In this document: positions 1 through 5,144 of the stretch, piece by piece | Position numbering within the stretch: the stretch's first letter is position 1 | Layout: each line of letters opens with the position of its first letter | Assembly (NCBI GenBank): GCA_023381095.1 | Contig: JAMCTO010000011.1 | Span: forward strand, 5,758 to 11,094 | Length of the DNA stretch: 5,337 nucleotides | Reading direction: 5' to 3' | Source of the DNA: Bacillota bacterium | GTDB lineage: Bacteria > Bacillota > Sulfobacillia > Sulfobacillales > Sulfobacillaceae | Position numbers and translations under genes: made by a program | The notes under the pieces: model-generated | Seen by the model: the letters and a program-made list of their open reading frames with translations, nothing else | Database searches by the model: none | What the model was told of the DNA's origin: nothing

Positions 1-168
1 GAGATGGGCGGCGAGAGCCAGCGCACAAGCCTCTTCAATTTCTTGGGGATTTGGGGTGGACACTGTGGCAAAAACCTCCCCGGAGGACGGTGAGATCACA
101 TCCAACGGAACGCCGTGCCCTGGTTGGGGAATGCCATCAATCCATGGGTGTTGGGAGGATTCGGTCAT
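1..168 (-). CDS. Aldehyde dehydrogenase, N-terminal fragment (runs off left edge)
   Basis: The first 56 codons of a gene on the minus strand are present, starting with ATG at 168 and cut by the window edge. The peptide begins MTESSQHPWIDGIPQPGHG and continues with DVISPSSGEVFATVSTP and then PQEIEEACALALAAH. This is the usual N-terminus of the NAD(P)-dependent aldehyde dehydrogenase superfamily: an 'xIdGxw' strand, an 'inPatGevia.v' strand and the start of the helix 'eev..Av..A'. The catalytic Cys and Glu and the cofactor loop lie outside the window, so the exact subfamily cannot be named. The start codon shares ATGA with the stop of the upstream SCP2-like gene, which implies translational coupling. 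By family knowledge it would oxidise an aldehyde to a carboxylate, and it pairs naturally with the alcohol dehydrogenase two genes upstream. It is unlikely to be anything else, but the fragment is short. Confidence 0.82.
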   Translation of the reverse strand, partial: MTESSQHPWIDGIPQPGHGVPLDVISPSSGEVFATVSTPNPQEIEEACALALAAHL

Positions 169-596
169 GGGCGGGTTCCCCCTATCCACTCAGGATGTCC
201 GACATCTTCCAGATACTGCGCGTACAACGGATAAATTTCATCGAGATGGGGGATCAATTTCATGGCACGCGACAATGGGCCGCGAGCGATGACTTGTTGG
301 CGTGCCAGGGCCTGTTGTAAATTGACGCGTCCGAGCCAGAAGCGATGTGCGGTGTCGCCGTCCTGCTCAAAGGTCAGGAGAACGGGTTCAGTGGACACTC
401 CATAGGCCACTGTGAAAGGGGTCGCGGCGGTTTGCGGTTGCGGGACCCACCGAATACGTGTGTCGGGTTTTCTAAATACAAACTCCATCGTGCCTCCGAT
501 TTGATAAATGAGGTATGCTTGTTCCACAAAGCGTAACCGTTCGAAAAATCCTCCGAGGATCGTCTCCAGAATCTCAGGGGTATCAAAAATGGGCAT
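165..596 (-). CDS. SCP2-like (sterol carrier protein 2 fold) protein
   Basis: This is a 143-residue protein with no signal peptide or membrane segment, so it is probably cytoplasmic. The second half carries the pattern of the SCP2 domain: LLTFEQDGDTAHRFWLGRVN (residues 73-92), then QQALARQQVIARGPLSRAMK (94-113), then LIPHLDEIYPLYAQYLE. In SCP2 proteins the same order appears as a 'D...f..l..G..n...al..g.i...G....l.kl.pl...y' run that forms the floor of a hydrophobic ligand tunnel. Length matches a single-domain member. By family knowledge it binds or transfers lipid-like molecules; a role in presenting a hydrophobic alcohol or aldehyde to its neighbours is inference. The ATG at 594-596 is supported by a near-perfect AAGGAGGT at 602-609 with a 5-nt spacer. 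Its TGA overlaps the next gene's ATG. The family call rests on pattern recognition only. Confidence 0.7.
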   Translation of the reverse strand: MPIFDTPEILETILGGFFERLRFVEQAYLIYQIGGTMEFVFRKPDTRIRWVPQPQTAATPFTVAYGVSTEPVLLTFEQDGDTAHRFWLGRVNLQQALARQQVIARGPLSRAMKLIPHLDEIYPLYAQYLEDVGHPEWIGGTRP

Positions 597-601
597 GACG
601 T

Positions 602-609
602 ACCTCCTT
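602..609 (-). promoter_or_regulatory. Ribosome-binding site of the SCP2-like gene, overlapping the upstream stop
   Basis: On the minus strand AAGGAGGT lies 5 nt upstream of the ATG at 596. It overlaps the TAA stop (608-610) of the alcohol dehydrogenase gene, so ribosomes ending there would sit on the next start. This supports coupled translation and fixes the start of the SCP2-like gene. Confidence 0.85.
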
Positions 610-1762
610 ATGCGCCTTTCTCGGATATATCGGGGGGAATCGGTGAGGAAGGAAAGGTAATGAGATTGCGTCCGGCCGGATGATGCAGCAATTGGTAGAG
701 GGCCTCGCCAGCGGCATCAAGAGGATATTGCCGACGTATCAAGGAAGTCAATTGCAGTTGTTGACGCTCCCATAACGCGATGAGGCGGGGCACGTCTCGG
801 GGGGCGTAACTGCCGCCAAACCAGGATCCGGTCAAGGTTTTTTCTTGGGACGCAAACGCAAAGGCATTCACCGACACGGTGGCGTTGGGTGTGGGGACGC
901 CTACAGCGATTGCGGTGCCTCCCCGCCTTGCGGCCGCAAAGGCCAATGCGATTAACTCGGGTTGCCCCACCGCTTCAAAGGCAACGTCAACCCCTCGATC
1001 AGCGGTCAAATCCAGTATGGCGGTGAGGGCGTCCTCTTGGGAGGGATTGATGGCATGGTGCGCACCCATAATCAGGGCTAATTCACGATTTTCGGCGGAG
1101 GGATCTACAGCCAGAATGGTGGAGGCACCCCGAATGCGTGACCCCTGGATGATGTTCAATCCCACGCCTCCGCAGCCGATGACGGCTACGGTATCGCCAG
1201 GCCGAAGGGGCGAACGTAATGCAGCGCCAACTCCAGTTTGCACGGCACAACCCAGAAGCGCGGCTTCGGCATAGGGCAACTGATCGGGAATTGGCACGAC
1301 GCTCGTTGCCGGAACCACTGCGGCTTCGGCCCATGTGCCCGCGGAAGAAAAGGGATACAAGGGAGCGCCATGCCAGTGGAGCCGTGTGCTGCCATCGGGT
1401 CGTTCTCCGGTGACAGCACTGGTATTGGCCTGCTCGCAGAGTTCGGGTTGCCCATTCACGCACCACCAACAGTGTCCACAGGCTGGAATCCACGACACCA
1501 TCACGCGATCGCCAGGGCGCAAGTGTGTAACTCCTATACCGACTTCTTCCACAACTCCTGCGCCTTCGTGTCCCAGCACGATAGGGGTGGGTAACGGTAA
1601 ATGGCCCGTGACCACGTGCCCATCGGAATGGCAAACGCCCGCAGCGACGAGTCTTACGAGCACCTCGCCGTGTTGGGGCGCATCGAGCGTTACGGTTGTC
1701 ACCTCGATCGGTTGGTCATAGTCAGGCAAAATCGCTGCGCGAATTAGCCGGGATGCGCTCAT
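608..1762 (-). CDS. Zinc-dependent medium-chain alcohol dehydrogenase (MDR family, NAD-type)
   Basis: This 384-residue enzyme is full length for the class I/III-like zinc alcohol dehydrogenases. The N-terminal GroES-like catalytic domain has GVCHSD (Cys44), GHEGAG (His65, Glu66) and GCAVQTG (Cys172) as catalytic-zinc ligands. Cys95, Cys98, Cys101 and Cys109 form the four-cysteine structural-zinc lobe (CGHCWWC...C). The Rossmann domain has VIGCGGVG at 194-201, and AVDPS at 218-222 puts Asp220 at the end of the second strand, the usual sign of NAD rather than NADP use. The C-terminal part has EKTLTGSWFGG, seen in class III-like and aryl-alcohol-type members. By family knowledge it interconverts an alcohol and an aldehyde; the substrate is unknown. 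The ATG at 1760-1762 has AGGAG at 1771-1775 with an 8-nt spacer. It lies 95 bp after the aldolase-like gene and directly before the SCP2-like gene. No frame disruption or missing ligand is seen. Confidence 0.93.
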   Translation of the reverse strand: MSASRLIRAAILPDYDQPIEVTTVTLDAPQHGEVLVRLVAAGVCHSDGHVVTGHLPLPTPIVLGHEGAGVVEEVGIGVTHLRPGDRVMVSWIPACGHCWWCVNGQPELCEQANTSAVTGERPDGSTRLHWHGAPLYPFSSAGTWAEAAVVPATSVVPIPDQLPYAEAALLGCAVQTGVGAALRSPLRPGDTVAVIGCGGVGLNIIQGSRIRGASTILAVDPSAENRELALIMGAHHAINPSQEDALTAILDLTADRGVDVAFEAVGQPELIALAFAAARRGGTAIAVGVPTPNATVSVNAFAFASQEKTLTGSWFGGSYAPRDVPRLIALWERQQLQLTSLIRRQYPLDAAGEALYQLLHHPAGRNLITFPSSPIPPDISEKGA

Positions 1763-1817
1763 CAGACAATCTCCTTCCCCAATTATTCTCTGCCGGGTAA
1801 AACGTGAAACTACAATG

Positions 1818-1844
1818 CCCCTGCCTCAGGATCGGAGGGAGGGG
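1818..1844 (-). other. Intercistronic hairpin between the aldolase-like and alcohol dehydrogenase genes
   Basis: Arms CCCCT and AGGGG, then after one C/C mismatch CCTC and GAGG, enclose a 7-nt loop. This gives nine base pairs in the 95-bp gap. No T run follows on the minus strand, so a strong intrinsic terminator is unlikely. A stability or processing element, or a partial attenuator between the first gene and the rest, is possible. The pairing is seen; any role is inference. Confidence 0.4.
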
Positions 1845-1857
1845 AAGCGTACGGCGT

Positions 1858-2937
1858 CTACTGCATGGGCACCTGAGTTCGTACCCGGTTTTCCAGTCGA
1901 GACAAGATGTCGGGGAAATCCGGTCCCGTGGCCGTAATGCCGTGGTTGCGCAAGCCAATAATGGTACGCTCCGGATGCGGGTCCTGATCCAGCACATCGG
2001 CCATGGCTTGCCCCATTTCGACTGTGCCACAGGGGTAATTGACGGCCGTACTGGGAATGCCGTCTACCCATGCATGGATGTGGATCATCGCCCCGATTTC
2101 CGGGTGGGATCGATAGATGCCCCAGTGTTCAACGGCATCCACTGACACGCGCAGTGGATGAGATCCGGGACGAACCGACAGACGCATGGCGTTGAGTACG
2201 GGATCATAGCCGGTGACGAGCAGGATGTCCCTGCTGACGATGCCAATTTGTCCTTTGTCGATGCCGCTGGCTGACATCCAAAATCGGGTGGCGTCATGCC
2301 GCGCACTCAGATTGCCGTAACTGATCCCTCCGATTCCGAAGACCCGCTGGAGATGTCGATAATCCTCGGGGGGCAATATGTGTTGTAAGGGATAAGGGGT
2401 CGGGAAAAGATGCCACGCATCCAATACCCGACTGGCAGCGCGCATTTGGTCTGTGACGACGGTGCCATCCGCCAAGTCATCGGGCAAGTCCCAGTCAAAG
2501 TGATTTTCAATCACCAGATGGGACGTGGCCAATGGGGCGATCCGGGTATAGAGGGCATCAAACCACTGGGTTTGCTGAGTCAATTCGGGTGCGGCGTAAC
2601 ATCCCAGTTCTGGTGTGATCAGATAAGCCCATTGCTGGGGGTGCGCACCGCAATAAATGAGAAGATTAGATAATGATCGCAACAGAATGGGGTAGGTGCT
2701 TGCCAAGGGATTATCCCCTATGGGTTCGCCTTCGGCAATGCCGACAACAAATACCGCTTTGGACTGCCGTCGAAACGGGCGGGGACGATTAGGATTGACG
2801 ACATGAAACACTAATTGCGCGGCATCAACGCTCGCGGCCATCAGGTGTCCGTAATGCTGCATCGTGGCTGTTAGTCCCTCACGCATCTGCTGTAACCAGG
2901 GTGATGAATCAAAGGGCTCGTTAAAAGCAAACTGCAT
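1858..2937 (-). CDS. Class II aldolase/adducin-family protein with extra N-terminal domain
   Basis: The chosen ATG at 2935-2937 gives 359 residues. About residues 186-359 form a class II aldolase/adducin domain: GNLSAR at 208-213, SASGIDKGQI at 222-231, HPEIGAMIHIHAW at 278-290 with the metal-binding His286 and His288, and RNHGITATG with His332 as the third histidine. Aligned by eye to fuculose-phosphate aldolase (SSEWRFHMAAY against SVDAVEHWGIY), the conserved catalytic glutamate is replaced by Asp267. The domain also ends only 27 residues after His332, shorter than a typical aldolase, so true aldolase activity is doubtful. Residues 1-185 are a separate domain I do not recognise; it has no signal peptide or membrane helix. 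A TTG at 2995-2997 would add 20 residues but lies upstream of the likely -10 box, while GGGAGG at 2948-2953 serves the ATG. It is the first gene of the operon and probably acts on a carbonyl or sugar-acid-like metabolite tied to the downstream oxidoreductases. Confidence 0.8.
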   Translation of the reverse strand: MQFAFNEPFDSSPWLQQMREGLTATMQHYGHLMAASVDAAQLVFHVVNPNRPRPFRRQSKAVFVVGIAEGEPIGDNPLASTYPILLRSLSNLLIYCGAHPQQWAYLITPELGCYAAPELTQQTQWFDALYTRIAPLATSHLVIENHFDWDLPDDLADGTVVTDQMRAASRVLDAWHLFPTPYPLQHILPPEDYRHLQRVFGIGGISYGNLSARHDATRFWMSASGIDKGQIGIVSRDILLVTGYDPVLNAMRLSVRPGSHPLRVSVDAVEHWGIYRSHPEIGAMIHIHAWVDGIPSTAVNYPCGTVEMGQAMADVLDQDPHPERTIIGLRNHGITATGPDFPDILSRLENRVRTQVPMQ

Positions 2938-2947
2938 TTCCCCTTCG

Positions 2948-2953
2948 CCTCCC
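2948..2953 (-). promoter_or_regulatory. Ribosome-binding site deciding the start of the aldolase-like gene
   Basis: GGGAGG on the minus strand lies 10 nt before the ATG at 2937, and a second purine run (AAGGGG) lies closer. The alternative TTG at 2997 has no comparable site, so the ATG is preferred. Confidence 0.6.
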
Positions 2954-2981
2954 AGTGTAGAATGGCAATGCGCCACTTTTA

Positions 2982-3011
2982 ACCATATCCATCCCAAAGG
3001 ACTAGAGTCAA
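2982..3011 (-). promoter_or_regulatory. Probable sigma-70-type promoter of the catabolic operon
   Basis: On the minus strand TTGACT (3011 down to 3006) is followed after 18 nt by TATGGT (2987 down to 2982). This is five of six matches to the -35 consensus and four of six to the -10. Transcription would begin near 2975, leaving a leader of roughly 38 nt with a ribosome-binding site before the ATG at 2937. The -35 box contains the TGA stop of the upstream TadE-like remnant. No operator is evident. Confidence 0.55.
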
Positions 3012-3603
3012 GGGGCCATTAGTCGCAAGAATTTGGTCCATTCAGTCACCGTAAGGGATTTAGCGGGGCATACCCGCCGCGTATACGGACATTTGCCCTC
3101 CCAAATGAGAGGAAGGTTTTGGCTGAACGGGAAACCGACGCTGCCGTATGAGCACACGGTGGGACTGGAAGGTGGCATCGTTTGCACCATCATCTGATAC
3201 GCCTGGACAATCTCAATTTGTGGGGTAGTAACCCAGGAATGGAAGTGAATCACAACGTCGTTTTGTTGGGGATTGGATAGCTTGCCAATGACGGCAGCGT
3301 AGGTAATTAAGATTTTGCGAAGGTGCCGGATTCCGAGATCAAGGGGGTATCATTATTAATTTGATCATCCACTACGCCATACACATTCGGTGGTTGTCCG
3401 TCGGCCAGTTGGATTTCGGCTAAGTCCCCAGGGTAACCCAACGTGTCGCCAATGGTGGCCGTTCGTGCCCCAACCCGTGCCGCTTGTTGAATGGTGTCTG
3501 CGGCCTCAATGTACAGGCCATACGAAATGATGCCAAAGACCAACAAGAGAACGAGGGGGAGTACGAGCGCTTGTCTGCGTTTGGGTTGTTTGAGTGTACT
3601 CAT
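3008..3603 (-). pseudogene. TadE-like pilus-assembly/pseudopilin-type protein, apparently frameshifted
   Basis: The ATG at 3601-3603 opens a 98-residue frame ending with TAA at 3307-3309. It has a basic start (MSTLKQPKRR), one membrane helix at about residues 11-31 (QALVLPLVLLLVFGIISYGL) and TIQQAARVGART. This is the N-terminal layout of TadE-like proteins: a helix, then 'lq.AAr.gAR.a'. The glutamate usual near the helix start ('VEFA') is missing. A second frame continues to TGA at 3008-3010 and encodes SNPQQNDVVIHFHSW, YGSVGFPFSQNLPLIW and KSLTVTEWTKFL, strand-rich segments like a TadE C-terminal region. One extra A in the AAAA run at 3313-3316 would join the two as GTFAK-ILITYAAVIG, giving a protein of about 198 residues. 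I therefore read this as one broken gene. It could instead be a complete short TadE-like protein followed by a chance ORF. Its ATG overlaps the stop of the preceding ORF as ATGA. Any role in adhesion or pili is inference. Confidence 0.55.
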
Positions 3604-3842
3604 TGGATAAGGACCACCGTTAGCTGAGGTAGCGTGGACAATTGGGTTTGGGTGGGATCCATGTGCAAGGTCAGCACGCATAGCGTCTTCCACCCCCGCT
3701 CCGGCAGCGCGGCCAGAAATCCGGAATTGAGAGCCCCCGTATACAGTTGGATAAAAATGTCGTTGATCCCCTGTTTGTTGACGGGATGATCACGGTGAGC
3801 GATTGCGACCGTCAGAGGGGTCGAGTTGGGAATCTGTTCCAT
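3600..3842 (-). CDS. Small ORF (80 aa) linking the HTH and TadE-like genes, function uncertain
   Basis: From the ATG at 3840-3842 the frame gives MEQIPNSTPLTVAIAHRDHP, then NDIFIQLYTGALNSGFLAAL and PERGWKTLCVLTLHMDP, ending TLPQLTVVLIQ at TGA 3600-3602. The central pattern 'F..LY...L.SG.LA.L....WK.L..L.L.MD' resembles the start of helix-turn-helix replication-type proteins of plasmids and phages. If so, this one stops before its recognition helices and is truncated; that likeness is from memory and weak. The start lies 53 nt inside the upstream HTH gene, and the stop shares ATGA with the TadE-like gene, which favours translation. The ORF is open further upstream, to an ATG at 3959, but that part only shadows the HTH gene in another frame. 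The ribosome-binding site is poor. No signal peptide or membrane helix is seen. Confidence 0.4.
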   Translation of the reverse strand: MEQIPNSTPLTVAIAHRDHPVNKQGINDIFIQLYTGALNSGFLAALPERGWKTLCVLTLHMDPTQTQLSTLPQLTVVLIQ

Positions 3843-4179
3843 GGGTTTTGCTGACCGCTTCGAGAGCCCTGCGAAAGGCGTCGACTTGGTCAAGGTCTGT
3901 GCGGGCAATACGCCAATGACCCCCAAGTGTGCGGTAGTCCGGTATGCTGCCTTGTTCACACCATCGTAGTTACGAATCGGGGCTGGCTCCCAGTAGGTGT
4001 GCCGCTTCTGTTGAGGGCAGGAGACGCTGACCCACAGCGGGACGGTTGATCAATCGCTGAAGCACTTCCCCTGTGGCCGCCTGGACCTGCAGGGCCGGAA
4101 ACGGTGTTAATGTGGCATCAATTTCTTCAAAGTGCTCCCGGACAATGGCGAGGGCTTTAGGAACGTCATGCTGACTCAT
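3790..4179 (-). pseudogene. Excisionase/MerR-type helix-turn-helix protein interrupted by an in-frame TAA
   Basis: The frame starts with ATG at 4177-4179, with GAGGTG at 4187-4192 as a good ribosome-binding site about 7 nt away (an in-frame GTG at 4188 is less likely). Residues 1-50 are a helical N-terminal part (VPKALAIVREHFEEIDATL). Residues 54-90 are a winged-helix DNA-binding domain: LPSTEAAHLLGASPDS, then a stop codon, then LRWCEQGSIPDYRTLGGHWR and IARTDLDQVDAF. In excisionase, BldC and MerR families this reads 'teEAA.lLGVSp.TvrRW...G.IP..rT.GGHRRi...dl', so the TAA at 3970-3972 stands exactly at one residue of the recognition helix and the frame is otherwise kept to TGA at 3790-3792. 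The simplest reading is a nonsense mutation in a former transcription factor or element-encoded regulator. Readthrough, or a sequencing error, are alternatives. The C-terminal tail (THGTDSQLDPSDGRNRSP) is not recognised. Confidence 0.7.
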
Positions 4180-4203
4180 ATCCTTCACCTCACCGGAAGT
4201 CTA

Positions 4204-4368
4204 TCACAAACCGCAAACGTCGCAAGCGTTTCCCACGATAAGACAGCCATTGAGTTCTGTTGAAACTTTATAATTTATTTCTGACCGCAATGATGTTATT
4301 AGATGTGTCAAGACTTTTCTTTTGGGGATAAATAACGCCATCGCGCCAGGCTGATCACCTGCAGGAAA
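4204..4368. other. Intergenic AT-rich stretch with no gene
   Basis: This segment separates the minus-strand HTH gene from the plus-strand transposase remnant and is richer in A+T than its surroundings. It holds the 9-bp repeat described separately, a perfect TATAAT on the plus strand at 4269-4274 without a convincing -35 box, and a TTGACA on the minus strand (4311 down to 4306) without a -10 at normal distance. I see no ORF, hairpin with T run, or clear insertion-sequence terminus. Confidence 0.5.
4212..4229. repeat. Tandem 9-bp direct repeat upstream of the HTH gene
   Basis: CGCAAACGT and CGCAAGCGT lie head to tail and match at 8 of 9 positions. The same stretch can be read as an inverted repeat, AAACG and CGTTT around 7 nt. 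It lies about 33 nt upstream of the HTH gene's ATG, a plausible place for an autoregulatory operator, but no DNA-binding evidence exists. Confidence 0.35.
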
Positions 4369-4717
4369 ATGACATCATTTACCTGCCAACCAGTACCAGC
4401 TCCATGGGTTACTCGTCACGACGTTGGGGTGACTACGGCAGCAGACGTCGAGCGCACCCTGACCTGGTATAGCTATCGTCAACGGTGGCGTTCTCTCCCA
4501 TCGAAATCGCTGTGTTGGAGCATCTCGCCACCACCCAAAAGCCGATCCGGCCGGGCAACCCTTGACGCTCCGCGATGAGGTCCGGGCCATGGCCAAATTC
4601 GGCGGGTTTCTAGGCGGTAAAAGTGACGGCGAGCCCGGTGTGAAGATCTTGTCGCGTGGATATCGCCAATTGCAGTGGCTCTGTTGGTCGGACCGGGTTC
4701 GCCAGAATCCCTCGTAA
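4369..4717 (+). pseudogene. IS4/Tn5-type transposase remnant, internally deleted and frameshifted
   Basis: Three consecutive plus-strand frames give pieces of one family. Up to about 4488: VTRHDVGVTTAADVERTLTW and YSYRQRWR, the region ending at the 'Y..RW' part of the IS4 Y(2)R(3)E(6)K signature. From about 4485 to 4564: VAFSPIEIAVLEHLATTQKP. From 4562 to the TAA at 4715-4717: LTLRDEVRAMAKFGGFLGGK, SDGEPGVKILSRGYRQLQWL. The last part matches the strongly conserved 'i..lGGFLgRKsDGePGvktlwrG' C-terminus of Tn5-like transposases. Between RW and VAFSPIE an intact protein has roughly a hundred residues that are missing here, including the catalytic glutamate and following lysine; the N-terminal two-thirds with both catalytic aspartates is also absent. 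It cannot be active. No flanking terminal inverted repeats or target duplication are found. It marks an old insertion event. Confidence 0.8.
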
Positions 4718-4847
4718 AACCCGGCCTGCCGTAACCCGTCGCGATTGGCCCGCATAAGGTGGGAATATTCCGGGTCTGACCAATGCACAGTGACTCGGTC
4801 GCGACGCTTCGTGGTGTCGGCGCGTAAGACCTGATTTCGTACCATAA
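4718..4847. other. No confident gene; possible fragment on minus strand
   Basis: Nothing here is convincing. On the minus strand a frame beginning with ATG at 4843-4845 reads TKRRDRVTVHWSDPEYSHLM and then RANRDGLRQAGFYEGF, loosely like the start of ribbon-helix-helix or mobilisation proteins. It then runs antisense through the transposase remnant and has no clear ribosome-binding site. The plus strand is full of stops except for short pieces. Confidence 0.2.
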
Positions 4848-5119
4848 GTTAGCGCGTATGAGGACGAGTTCCCCCGGCGTTTACGGTGGGAAGCGACCCA
4901 CCTGGCCGATGCGTGAAATGGGCTACGTGCGGTCGAGCAACATGGAACCACCGCCACCGGCGCCGATTGGCACGCACGGGCTGCGACCCTGACCCGCCTG
5001 GACAGAACGCCTCGCCAAGTCGCGCGTCAGGGGGAGATCTTGTATCGGCTCTATGCCTTCTGGCACTGGTGCGACCCGTGCCGGATTTTCACGCTATTTT
5101 CTGGCCCAGCAACCCCTAG
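4848..5119 (+). pseudogene. Decayed coding stretch of unknown function
   Basis: One plus-strand frame reads like protein across an internal stop: EDEFPRRLRWEATHLADA, TGA at 4914-4916, NGLRAVEQHGTTATGADWHA, RAATLTRLDRTPRQVARQ, GEILYRLYAFWHWCDP. Amino-acid texture (charged helices, regular hydrophobic spacing) suggests a former coding region, perhaps the C-terminal part of a mobile-element protein, since it follows the transposase remnant on the same strand. I do not recognise the family. No start codon with a ribosome-binding site is seen. The frame stays open to 5216, through the hairpin at 5145, so its true end is uncertain; the TAG at 5117-5119 belongs to another frame. Confidence 0.3.
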
Positions 5120-5125
5120 CTGGGC
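5104..5125 (+). other. Short hairpin upstream of the terminator
   Basis: GCCCAGC (5104-5110) and GCTGGGC (5119-5125) can pair as a 7-bp stem with an 8-nt loop. No T run follows. It lies about 20 nt before the larger hairpin and may simply be part of the same transcript end. Confidence 0.35.
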
Positions 5126-5144
5126 CCGACTCGTGGTGAGCGTA

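Noticed and set aside
879..1721. Several plus-strand ORFs of 60-130 codons opposite the alcohol dehydrogenase gene
   Set aside because: They are antisense shadows of a gene with full zinc-ligand and cofactor motifs, and their translations show no family pattern or ribosome-binding site.
2938..2997. TTG start at 2997 extending the aldolase-like protein by 20 residues
   Set aside because: The likely -10 box (2982-2987) lies inside this extension, and the ATG at 2937 has the better ribosome-binding site.
3604..3693. Extension of the TadE-like protein upstream to an ATG at 3693
   Set aside because: The added 30 residues would place the membrane helix far from the N-terminus, unlike TadE-like proteins, while the ATG at 3603 has an ATGA overlap.
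3843..3959. Upstream extension of the 80-aa ORF to an ATG at 3959
   Set aside because: That part lies wholly within the HTH gene in another frame, whose own translation matches a known domain.
4306..4311. Perfect minus-strand TTGACA as a promoter for the HTH gene
   Set aside because: No acceptable -10 hexamer lies 16-18 nt downstream; the matching position reads GCGGTC.
4375..4845. 156-codon minus-strand ORF as a real gene
   Set aside because: Most of it is antisense to the recognisable transposase remnant. Only its first 40 residues look protein-like, and there is no clear ribosome-binding site.
4886..5119. 77-codon plus-strand ORF beginning with ATG at 4886
   Set aside because: Its translation is rich in Pro, Arg and Cys and looks out of frame; the neighbouring frame reads far more like protein.
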